Source: JASJBU01 sp039714735 (lineage in GTDB: Bacteria > Pseudomonadota > Gammaproteobacteria > Chromatiales > Chromatiaceae). Taken from it: a stretch of 64,000 nt of DNA. This document shows positions 1 to 7,315 of the stretch, piece by piece; within the stretch, counting starts at the first letter, position 1, and the number at the start of each line of letters is the position of its first letter. The DNA lies in contig JBDLIT010000007.1 in the NCBI GenBank assembly GCA_039714735.1, positions 1 to 64,000 on the forward strand, given 5' to 3'. Below the pieces are notes generated by a model. The model was not told the origin of the DNA. It saw only the letters and a list, made by a program, of their open reading frames with translations, and did no database searches. The translations under genes were made by a program, and so were the position numbers.

Positions 1-2
1 AG

Positions 3-77
3 GCCTCCCTGCTCGATGCTGCCTTCCGGGGCCAGTTGCCAACACATGGGATAGAGGAAGTCTTCGATGACAGTTGA
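3..77 (+). CDS. Possible C-terminus of type I restriction specificity subunit (HsdS), partial
   Basis: The frame opening at base 3 stays open to a TGA at 75-77 and overlaps the start of the next gene by 11 bases, as in an operon. The visible residues SLLDAAFRGQL resemble the ending common in HsdS subunits (AFRGEL/AFRGQL type). Only about 24 residues are visible, so this is a motif-level guess. The alternative is a chance open frame. Confidence 0.4.
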   Translation, partial: ASLLDAAFRGQLPTHGIEEVFDDS

Positions 78-801
78 AATCATCGAGGTCTTGCGTCGTT
101 CTGAGCAGGGCATGACACTCCCATTTATCTGCCGCGGTGATGATGATGAGATCTATTTTGTTAAAGGCCTGAATGCCGGTCGTCGCAGCCAGATCTGTGA
201 ATGGGTTGCCGGGCGATTGGCCGTACTGATGGGATTGCCTATAGCGCCCTTCGAAATCGTTGAAGTTCCGGAAGAGTTACTGGAGCTGGATTTCGGACTC
301 GATCTGAGAGAGCTGGGGAGTGGGCCTGCGTTTGGTTCTCAGGAACGACAGGTTACTGAGCTGACAGTATCCACAGTGGAGCAGGTACCCAAGGATTTAC
401 AGCAGGATGTATTGATTTTCGATTGGTGGGTGCGTAACGGTGACCGCTGTCTCGGGGAACACGGCGGAAATCCGAATCTCTTTTGGGAGCCGGGTAACAA
501 GGAACTGGTGGTCATCGATCACAATCAGGCCTTTGATATGACAGCCTCACGCAGTGATTTCTATAAATATCATGTGTTTAGTGGTCAATCCTGGGAACTC
601 TCCGGTGATTTTCTCCGTCGTAGCGAATATAATGAAAGAATGTCACTGGCGCTCGATGCCTGGAACCAGATTCTTGACGAAATTCCGGAAAGCTGGTGGT
701 ATCTGGATGCGGAAATGACTGTTCCGGTAGATTTTAATACCGAAGCGGTCTATGAACTGCTTAAGGGCTTTGAGAGCGAAGAGTTTTGGAATTGGGGATG
801 A
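67..801 (+). CDS. HipA-like kinase domain protein
   Basis: This 244-residue protein matches the short HipA-like kinase family that pairs with DUF3037 proteins. The N-terminal half has the nucleotide-binding-like start (FICRGDDDEIYFVKGL) and the WVAGRLAVLMGLPIAPF segment. The catalytic part shows VRNGDRCLGEHGGNPNLFW, with a catalytic-loop-like Asp/Asn pair, followed by the VIDHNQAFD metal-binding-like motif. It is about half the length of HipA toxin and lacks the HipA N-terminal subdomain. A GAGGAAG ribosome site precedes the ATG. Its TGA overlaps the next gene's ATG (ATGA), so the two are probably co-translated. Substrate and role are unknown; the pair tends to occur in accessory regions, which suits the neighbouring integrase remnant. 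Confidence 0.75.
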   Translation: MTVEIIEVLRRSEQGMTLPFICRGDDDEIYFVKGLNAGRRSQICEWVAGRLAVLMGLPIAPFEIVEVPEELLELDFGLDLRELGSGPAFGSQERQVTELTVSTVEQVPKDLQQDVLIFDWWVRNGDRCLGEHGGNPNLFWEPGNKELVVIDHNQAFDMTASRSDFYKYHVFSGQSWELSGDFLRRSEYNERMSLALDAWNQILDEIPESWWYLDAEMTVPVDFNTEAVYELLKGFESEEFWNWG

Positions 802-1637
802 AAAAGACAGCTTGCCAATACGCCATTGTGCGCTTTACCCCGTTTATCGAGACGGGCGAGTATGCCAATGTGGGCATAGTTATGATGTCACCCAAGGCGC
901 GTTATTTCGGCTTTAAGCTGTTGACCCGGCGCTATGGGCGTATTACCAAATTTTTCAAGGAGTTGGACGCCAAAGTATTTCGTTCTGCGATGTACGATTT
1001 TAAAGAGGAATTGGATCGCGTACACGGGATATTGAAGACCCATGGTTTCGATCGGCGTTTCAAGATAAATGATATTGAGTTCGCTAAGAGTCTTTTTGCT
1101 GAGGTGCTGCGTCCACGGGAAGCTATTATTCGATTTAGCGAACCTCGTGTCATACTGGCCAATGAGCCTAAGGAGACACTAAATGAGCTATTCGCCTATT
1201 ATATCGAACGCAATTTTGTGACGAAACAGTACCGCGAAACCGTACTTGAAAATGGAATGCGTAAGCTGTTATTCCAAAATCAGATTGGTGGCAGATTTCA
1301 TCGTACTAAGGTTGGAGACGAAGGCTTCAGCATCCTGTTTCCATTTGTCGAATTACATGATGGCCAGCCGACAAAGATTATCAAGCCACTCAATCTTGCT
1401 CAGGACGATTCAACAAAGATTCTTGAGCATGGTGGGAAATGGGAATTTCGCATTCGTGAATTGAAAAAACGCCACTCTTTTCCAGAAAAGGTGCTCTTTG
1501 CTGTGGAAGGGCCGGTGAATAGAGATCGCCGGATTGATGCCTTTAATGAAGCTTCTGAAATGCTTAATGGCACGGGTGTTACGGTTCTGCCATATCAGAA
1601 CAGACGTGAAATTCTTGAGTTTGCATCGGGCGGATGA
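798..1637 (+). CDS. DUF3037 family protein
   Basis: The N-terminus (CQYAIVRFTPFIETGEYANVG) is the signature of DUF3037, a family of unknown biochemical function usually encoded beside a HipA-like kinase. I chose the ATG at 798, which overlaps the upstream stop, over an in-frame TTG at 786. The 279-residue product has no membrane segment or signal peptide and is presumably cytoplasmic. Tight coupling to the kinase suggests the two proteins work together, perhaps as kinase and partner or substrate; that is inference. Confidence 0.75.
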   Translation: MKKTACQYAIVRFTPFIETGEYANVGIVMMSPKARYFGFKLLTRRYGRITKFFKELDAKVFRSAMYDFKEELDRVHGILKTHGFDRRFKINDIEFAKSLFAEVLRPREAIIRFSEPRVILANEPKETLNELFAYYIERNFVTKQYRETVLENGMRKLLFQNQIGGRFHRTKVGDEGFSILFPFVELHDGQPTKIIKPLNLAQDDSTKILEHGGKWEFRIRELKKRHSFPEKVLFAVEGPVNRDRRIDAFNEASEMLNGTGVTVLPYQNRREILEFASGG

Positions 1638-1689
1638 TTGATGACAATTCTTAGGTTCATCATCTGATTCGCGGTTCTTCTGTGATGGA

Positions 1690-1860
1690 TTATCCAGTCT
1701 GTTTAGGCGTTTGATGAATTGAGATGATTTCCGCGCCGGTCCTAAGCTTATCAAGGTAGTCTGCCCAAGCCTGCATCATCCTGATCCTCTCCGGCAGATG
1801 TTCTGCGTAGTTGTATGCGGCACAGACTGAGTTTCTCTCAGCAGGGGCTGGTTGTGGAAG
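1690..1860 (-). pseudogene. C-terminal remnant of a P4-type tyrosine integrase
   Basis: Reading the minus strand to a TAA at 1692-1690 gives a tail with AAYNYAEHLPERIRMMQAW followed by ADYLDKLR. This is the typical end of DUF4102/P4-family integrases (AYNRAEYLEERRxMMQxWADYLD). The catalytic Arg/His/Tyr region is absent and no start is present, so only the last 45-55 residues survive. It sits about 400 bases from the 3' end of ssrA, a classical target for this integrase family, and suggests a decayed genomic island at that site. Confidence 0.6.
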
Positions 1861-1881
1861 AGACTCTTGAAGGTTCTACGT

Positions 1882-2115
1882 TCACACATGAGCCTGGTTA
1901 GGTGGCTTTATCAGCGATTCAGCGGGAATGCCCAACTCGTGGTGCAGACGCCAAATCATTTTCAGGGTCAATGAACGTTTATGGTTCAAAATCGTTTGTA
2001 CGTCAATTTGGTCATGCTGGGCGTGGACGCCGATGAATCGTATATAAACAACTCGATAGGCAAAATTTATCCACACCACTAACCGGTATTTGTTACCGGC
2101 GATATTGAGTATCAC
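1882..2115 (-). pseudogene. Collapsed higB-higA toxin-antitoxin remnant
   Basis: The 77-residue frame joins two recognisable pieces. The first half (NIAGNKYRLVVWINFAYRVV, then FIGVHAQHDQID) is the C-terminal part of the HigB mRNA interferase. The second half (LNHKRSLTLKMIWRLHHELG, then IPAESLI) is the C-terminal helix-turn-helix end of a HigA/Xre antitoxin. The HigB N-terminus and most of HigA are missing, as if an in-frame deletion had fused them. It is unlikely to be functional. It lies between the integrase remnant and ssrA, consistent with island decay. Confidence 0.65.
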
Positions 2116-2216
2116 CCTGCCACCCCTGCGGGGCCGTCGCTATCGCAACGTTGCGTAGCGCTCCCGGCGCTACGGTTCAAACCGGAACGGCGGTTCTCGT
2201 CCGGCACACCTGAACC

Positions 2217-2256
2217 AAATAAAAAAGGGCCAGCCTTGAGGGGCTGGCCCTTTTTT
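2217..2256 (-). terminator. Intrinsic terminator downstream of ssrA
   Basis: A 9-bp perfect stem (GGGCCAGCC / GGCTGGCCC, six-base loop) is flanked by six A on one side and six T on the other, so it can terminate in both directions. On the minus strand it lies just past the CCA end of tmRNA. Confidence 0.85.
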
Positions 2257-2259
2257 ATT

Positions 2260-2625
2260 TGGTGGAGGCGGGCGGATTCGAACCGCCGTCCGCGAGTCCT
2301 CTGCCTGAGGTTCTACATGCTTAGTCCTGTCTATTATATTTAACCGGCTCCCACCCGAAGGACAGGGCGTGGAGCAAGCGATTTCGGTTAGGTTTTAACG
2401 AATCCACCCCGAATAAGCTTCATCGCGATCTCATGAGATATGACGCCTGAATAGCTGGACGCATAAGCACGGCTCCAGTCAGACGGCACCCTACTGGGGT
2501 TTAAGCAGCGAGTGCGTAGTTGTCGTCGTTGGCAACTATGAGTTTGCAGCTGGATTTACGAGGTCATCTGCCCCTCGGCATGCACCTAAGGTTTTGTAAC
2601 CCCCGTCGAAGCCTACGTCGCCCCC
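2260..2625 (-). ncRNA. ssrA: tmRNA
   Basis: The minus strand begins GGGGGCGACG, followed by the conserved TTCGACGGGGGTTAC, and ends with a T-arm (GGTTCGAATCC) and CGCCTCCACCA. The 5' GGGGGCG pairs with the 3' CGCCTCC to form the acceptor stem, giving a 366-base RNA, close to the 363 of E. coli. The tag reading frame at 2533-2501 (minus) encodes ANDDNYALAA and a stop, against ANDENYALAA in E. coli. tmRNA with SmpB rescues stalled ribosomes and tags the nascent chain. smpB is about 21 kb away rather than adjacent. Confidence 0.95.
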
Positions 2626-2648
2626 GGTTTTGGTGTCATTGAGTAGAC

Positions 2649-2654
2649 ATTATA
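2649..2654 (-). promoter_or_regulatory. -10 box of the ssrA promoter
   Basis: The minus strand reads a perfect TATAAT 24 bases upstream of the mature tmRNA 5' end. A start about 7 bases downstream would leave a short 5' leader for removal by RNase P, as known for ssrA. No good -35 box is visible at the expected distance. Confidence 0.6.
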
Positions 2655-2896
2655 TGGGAGTGAATAGTTCCTGGCCAGTTGTTGATGCTCGGAGCTGTTT
2701 CGCATCCCCAAGGCATGTATTTCCCGGTTTGCTGAAGTCTGAGCAGTATCTGTATCTGATTGTAATAAAAATATAACAGATTAAAGGATGAGTGCTGAAA
2801 GCCGATAGCAGGAACGTGAGAAATTCTTACAGGGAGGTAAAAATCATTAGATAACAATATGCTTAAAAGCAATCATAACAGTGAGTTAAATGATTA

Positions 2897-4732
2897 ATGT
2901 GGCGCAATGAACGTTTAGGCCTGGTTATGATAGTGGCGTCACTCCTGGTGATGGGTGTGGTGCTGTTTCTGCTGTTTGATCACCAGCGGGAGACGCGCCT
3001 GACTCAGGCAAGAAACCAGGGTATTGGCCTGGCAAGGGTATTGGGAGGCATGCCATGGCAGGAACTGGCGCCTGAAAGCGGTGGCTCCAATATCCTGCAG
3101 GCCTTGCGACAGGGTCAGAACAACCCTGATTTTGCCTATGCCGTCCTGGTTGATGTCAACGGCAAATCCATCAGTGAATCAACCGTTTCCGGGATTATCA
3201 TCCCAAATATACCAATACCGAATGAGCCTGCAGCCTGGATGGGAGAGCGGGTATTGGAGGGGGATGCAGACGACGCCTCATTTATCGAGTTTCATGCCCC
3301 AATCTTCAGTGCTTCCGACTTGAGGGGCTATGTCCGCCTGGGCTATCACCGGCCGGAATTGGGTTTCCGTTTCAGGGAATTGCCTTTTTTCGCCACCCTG
3401 GTGCTGCCGGTCTTTCTGTTGATGCCGCTATTCTATTTCCTGCTGCGCCATGAGATTCGGCCACTGCGTAAGATGAATGAGAATCTGGAACAGATGCTCG
3501 ATGATAAGGAGTTCAATAGAGTCGAGCTACACCCCAGTGGTGAATTGGGCGAATTCATGGAGCGTTTCATGCAATATGCCAATTCAGCACAAAACCGCAT
3601 CCAGGAACTACAGGACGAGCAGAATGGGCTGCTGATGTCCAGTAAACTGCTCTCATACCGGCACTCCCGGATCGAGTCCGTCCTGCAGACTCTGCCAGAG
3701 GCAATTCTGCTTATCGACGAAGCAGGCATGGTCAGTTTCGCCAATGAGAAAATCAAGGGGCTGCTCGGCATCCGCAACGAGGAAGTCATCGGTAAAAGGC
3801 CCCAGGAGTGGTGTCAGAACCCAAATCTGATCGCCTATCTGTCACGCCACAGTAAAGACCAGGTCGGTTATATCTGTGATTCCATCCAGATCACGCCGAA
3901 GAATGACGCGGATAAGCATCTAGAGATCAAGGCCTACCCGCTCTTCTCACCCAAGGACAATACCAATATGCTGGGTCACATGGTGGTGATCAGAGATGCG
4001 ACTGAGGAACAGTTGGCGCGTCGCAGCCGGGGTGAGTTCGTCGCCCAGGTGGCGCACGAACTGAAGACGCCGCTCAACGTGCTGGCGATGTACAGCGAGT
4101 CGCTGCTGGGAGAGGACGGTAACGATGAAACATTCAGGATCGAGGCGGTGAATGTCATCCATGACGAAGTGGAACGCCTCTCGACCCTGATCAACAACCT
4201 GCTTGCAATTACCCAGTTCGAACTGGGCGGTATGCAGCTCAATCGCACTCGGGTCCGGCTGCATGAACTGCTGGAAGACGCCTTCAAGAATGTCTCCCAG
4301 AGTGGACGCGGCAAGGGGCTGCAATTCAATCTCGATCTGCCACGTGAGATGAGCGCAGCCTATGTGGACAAGGATCTGCTGCGCATTGCAGTAAACAACC
4401 TGCTGACCAATGCCATCAAATATAACCGCCCCAACGGAGTGGTCACCCTGACTGCTGAAGAGATCAACGGCGCGATAGAGATCAGCATCAAGGATGACGG
4501 TATTGGCATCAGTCAGGAGGATCAACAGAAAATCTTCGAAAAATTCTTCCGCTCGGATGATGACAGCGTCCGGGAACAGACAGGTCATGGTCTGGGGCTC
4601 TCGTTGGTGCAGCAGATTGTGCACATGCATCATGGCGCCCTGAGCTTGCAGAGTGAGTACGGTAAGGGGAGTGCCTTCACCATCCGGATCGATAAGGATG
4701 CCGAGATGATGCGGCAAGCAGGTGTGGCATGA
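2897..4732 (+). CDS. Membrane sensor histidine kinase (PhoR-like)
   Basis: This 611-residue kinase has a membrane segment at about residues 9-27, a periplasmic sensor region to about 160, a second membrane segment at about 162-184, a HAMP/linker region, a PAS domain at about 255-370 and a catalytic core. The phospho-acceptor is His387 in the H-box VAQVAHELKTPLN. The ATPase domain has the N-box NNLLTNAIKYN, the G1 box DDGIGIS, the F-box KFFRSD and the G2 box GHGLGLSL, so it looks active. Its stop overlaps the response regulator start (ATGA). A 12-codon frame (2859-2897) ends exactly on its start codon but has no ribosome site. It heads the pilus locus and probably governs it or the adjacent GGDEF-EAL protein; its signal is unknown. 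Confidence 0.9.
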   Translation: MWRNERLGLVMIVASLLVMGVVLFLLFDHQRETRLTQARNQGIGLARVLGGMPWQELAPESGGSNILQALRQGQNNPDFAYAVLVDVNGKSISESTVSGIIIPNIPIPNEPAAWMGERVLEGDADDASFIEFHAPIFSASDLRGYVRLGYHRPELGFRFRELPFFATLVLPVFLLMPLFYFLLRHEIRPLRKMNENLEQMLDDKEFNRVELHPSGELGEFMERFMQYANSAQNRIQELQDEQNGLLMSSKLLSYRHSRIESVLQTLPEAILLIDEAGMVSFANEKIKGLLGIRNEEVIGKRPQEWCQNPNLIAYLSRHSKDQVGYICDSIQITPKNDADKHLEIKAYPLFSPKDNTNMLGHMVVIRDATEEQLARRSRGEFVAQVAHELKTPLNVLAMYSESLLGEDGNDETFRIEAVNVIHDEVERLSTLINNLLAITQFELGGMQLNRTRVRLHELLEDAFKNVSQSGRGKGLQFNLDLPREMSAAYVDKDLLRIAVNNLLTNAIKYNRPNGVVTLTAEEINGAIEISIKDDGIGISQEDQQKIFEKFFRSDDDSVREQTGHGLGLSLVQQIVHMHHGALSLQSEYGKGSAFTIRIDKDAEMMRQAGVA

Positions 4733-5112
4733 AAAGAATATTAATCGCTGATGACGAAGCGCATGTCATCCGAGTACTCAAGCAGTCCCTCGCACGTCAA
4801 GGGTATGAGGTCGAGAGTGTTCTGAATGGCGAGGCGGCCTTCGAGAAAATTCGACAATGCGCGCCGGATATCCTCATAACCGATATCCAGATGCCCAGAA
4901 TGACCGGTGAACAACTGTGTAAAAAGATTCAGAAGACATGGCCGAAACGGGAATTCCTGATTTTTGTACTCACTTCCAGGACAGAAATCGAACATCGGGA
5001 ATGGTCGCGGAATATTGGAAACCTCATGTTCCTGGAAAAGCCGGTGAGTATTCGTAAGCTGCTCCTCGAGATAGAAAGTTATTTCTCCACCAAACGTGCA
5101 TCAAGAGCGTGA
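4729..5112 (+). CDS. Single-domain response regulator (CheY-like)
   Basis: The 127 residues form just one receiver domain with the acidic pair Asp8/Asp9, phospho-acceptor Asp52 (ILITDIQMP) and Lys104 (FLEKP). With no DNA-binding output domain, signalling should go by protein contact, most simply with the GGDEF-EAL protein encoded four bases downstream. It overlaps the kinase gene by four bases and is its probable cognate partner. Confidence 0.9.
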   Translation: MKRILIADDEAHVIRVLKQSLARQGYEVESVLNGEAAFEKIRQCAPDILITDIQMPRMTGEQLCKKIQKTWPKREFLIFVLTSRTEIEHREWSRNIGNLMFLEKPVSIRKLLLEIESYFSTKRASRA

Positions 5113-5116
5113 CAGG

Positions 5117-7315
5117 ATGACGGACGAAATTTTACAAAAGGTGCGAATTAACAATTATTTCAACCTATTACGCCACTCGCAATCAGATATCTTGGCCATC
5201 TGTATTTTCGATGCTGAGGGTGAGCTGGTCATGCATGATGATCAGGCATCCAGTGATGCTTTAACTGATCTCAAAGCATATGTCAGCAGTCATTCTCCTA
5301 AGACGTGGATTTCTGGCAGAGGTGTACAAAGGAGAAAGCTTGGAGAAAAAAGAATAGTCCAGAACATCTGTCTTTATGATGATTTAAATAATCCACTTGC
5401 TGGACTGGTTGTATTATCCACCAGGCCTGGTTTTATTTTAAAAAAGATGGATTTTTCCTCACTTGACGATTCGATGAATACAATTGCCGATTGTCTGCAG
5501 ACCGAGCTGAGATTAATCGGAGAGTTGGAAGGCATGGCTTTGGAGCTGACCGAACGCTATGAAGAGCTGAATCTGATTTATGAGTCGGATACCCACAGAC
5601 TCGGTATTTATCAGGGGCAGGAATCATTACAACAATTGATAGAGGCTTGTACTAATTATCTTGATGTGGGCGTCACAGCATTGATCCTGAATGAAAAGGA
5701 AATTGCGCTGTATCACTTCCATCAAGAACGTCCCATCCAGAATGCCCACTGGGTGCTGCCAAGCCTGAATGGCGATGTGTTTCGGTGGGTTAAGAAGAAC
5801 AAACAGCCGATCGTCGTCAATCACCAGTCTGAATTGCTGGGACTGGAGGTCTGTCCCGACATACCTTACAAGCTACTTGCCTGTCCGGTGATCAGTGGGG
5901 AATCGTCTGTCATCGGCATGCTGGTCGTTATCAACCATATCGATAAGCCTGATTATACCAACGGCGTACGCAAACTCCTGCAGGTCATTGCAAACCGGGT
6001 CTCGTATATCATCCAGATTAATTTTGATTCACTTACCGGCCTGGAAAATCTTTACAGTTATGAATGGTATGTGAAAAAGGCGTTGGCCGATACACGATTG
6101 CACTCCGCCCAGCATGCGATTCTGGATATTGATATAGATGGCCTGCGGATTGTCAATGACATTCATGGCCGCGAAGCAGGTGATGCATTGATCTGTAACG
6201 TTGGGGAAATCCTGCGGAAATTGACTCGCTCAAGTGATGTGGTAGCAAGGATAGGGGGTGACGAATTCGGCGTGTTGCTGGACAACTGCTCAATTGAGAC
6301 GGCTGCCAATCTGGCCAAGAACATCCGCGATGAGATCAGCTCTGCAAACTTTGAATGGAAAGGTGAAATCCAAGAAATGACTGTCACAATCGGTGTCGCT
6401 CCGATCACCCTCAAGAGTGAATCAGTCGCTGATGTGCTCAGTGCAGTCGAGGTTGCGCGTAGTGCCGCCATGGAGCGAGGCAGAAACCGGATCAATGTTT
6501 TCAAGCAGAATAATATCGATTTACTACGTCGTCGGGATGAAATGCAATGGGTGGGGCGTATTCAGTCCGCTATAAGGGAAAACAGGCTTCAGCTCTATGG
6601 ACAGATAATCCAGCCGCTGCGCCCCGGAATTGGTCTGCCTCATTATGAAATCCTGCTGCGCATGCTCGGAGAGGATGGCGAGCAGATAATACCCCCTGGT
6701 CGATTCATTCCAGCTGCAGAACACTATCATCTAATGCCCGCCATTGATCGTTGGGTCGTCGAGCACGTTTTTGATAGTCTGGCGCAGAGAACGAATCCCA
6801 GCGATGTGTCTATCAACCTATCGGGACAGTCCCTATCGGATCTTGAGTTTCAAGAGTTCATCATCGATGAACTGGAACAGAAAAAAATCTCACCGAACAG
6901 TATCTGTTTCGAGATAACTGAATCGGCGGCCATTGCAAACCTGGAAGAGGCGAAACAATTCATCGCTGCGATAAAGCAGAAGGGTTGCCGGTTTTCCCTG
7001 GATGATTTTGGGACTGGACTCAGTTCATTCTCTTATCTACAGAACCTGGATGTGGACTACCTGAAAATTGATGGTTCTTTTGTAAAACTTATCCATAAGG
7101 ACAATATTGCAAAAACCATGGTTTCTGCAATAAATCAGGTTGGCCATGCCATGGGCATACAGACCATTGCCGAATATGCCGAGAACGAAGAGATCATAAT
7201 GCAATTAAAAAAATTACAGGTTGATTTTGGGCAAGGGTATGGTTTGGGTAAACCTGAGTTGCTCGAAGGTATCCTTGAAGCTCCAACTTTGCTGAATGAG
7301 GCCATTTCAAATTGA
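5117..7315 (+). CDS. GAF-GGDEF-EAL cyclic-di-GMP protein
   Basis: This 732-residue protein has an N-terminal sensory region, a GAF-like domain at about 165-300, a GGDEF domain with intact motif at residues 380-384 (ARIGGDEFGVLL) and an EAL domain. The EAL domain has Glu511 in YEILLRML, SINLSGQSL, CFEITESAA, DDFGTGLSSF, the Lys of DYLKIDGSF and the Glu of QTIAEYAEN. Both the cyclase and phosphodiesterase motifs look catalytically competent. I chose the ATG at 5117, with a GACAGG upstream, over an in-frame GTG at 5096. It probably sets local c-di-GMP for the MshEN-containing ATPase encoded next, whose start overlaps its end. Confidence 0.9.
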   Translation: MTDEILQKVRINNYFNLLRHSQSDILAICIFDAEGELVMHDDQASSDALTDLKAYVSSHSPKTWISGRGVQRRKLGEKRIVQNICLYDDLNNPLAGLVVLSTRPGFILKKMDFSSLDDSMNTIADCLQTELRLIGELEGMALELTERYEELNLIYESDTHRLGIYQGQESLQQLIEACTNYLDVGVTALILNEKEIALYHFHQERPIQNAHWVLPSLNGDVFRWVKKNKQPIVVNHQSELLGLEVCPDIPYKLLACPVISGESSVIGMLVVINHIDKPDYTNGVRKLLQVIANRVSYIIQINFDSLTGLENLYSYEWYVKKALADTRLHSAQHAILDIDIDGLRIVNDIHGREAGDALICNVGEILRKLTRSSDVVARIGGDEFGVLLDNCSIETAANLAKNIRDEISSANFEWKGEIQEMTVTIGVAPITLKSESVADVLSAVEVARSAAMERGRNRINVFKQNNIDLLRRRDEMQWVGRIQSAIRENRLQLYGQIIQPLRPGIGLPHYEILLRMLGEDGEQIIPPGRFIPAAEHYHLMPAIDRWVVEHVFDSLAQRTNPSDVSINLSGQSLSDLEFQEFIIDELEQKKISPNSICFEITESAAIANLEEAKQFIAAIKQKGCRFSLDDFGTGLSSFSYLQNLDVDYLKIDGSFVKLIHKDNIAKTMVSAINQVGHAMGIQTIAEYAENEEIIMQLKKLQVDFGQGYGLGKPELLEGILEAPTLLNEAISN

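Noticed and set aside
2186..2207. GGCGGTTCTCGTCCGG resembling the tmRNA T-arm, as a possible attachment-site copy
   Set aside because: It is in the opposite orientation to the ssrA 3' end and shares only a few short blocks, so it cannot be a direct-repeat attachment site.
2859..2897. A 12-codon frame ending on the histidine kinase start codon, possibly a leader peptide
   Set aside because: No ribosome site at a proper distance and no regulatory pattern in the peptide; overlap of TAATG alone is weak evidence.
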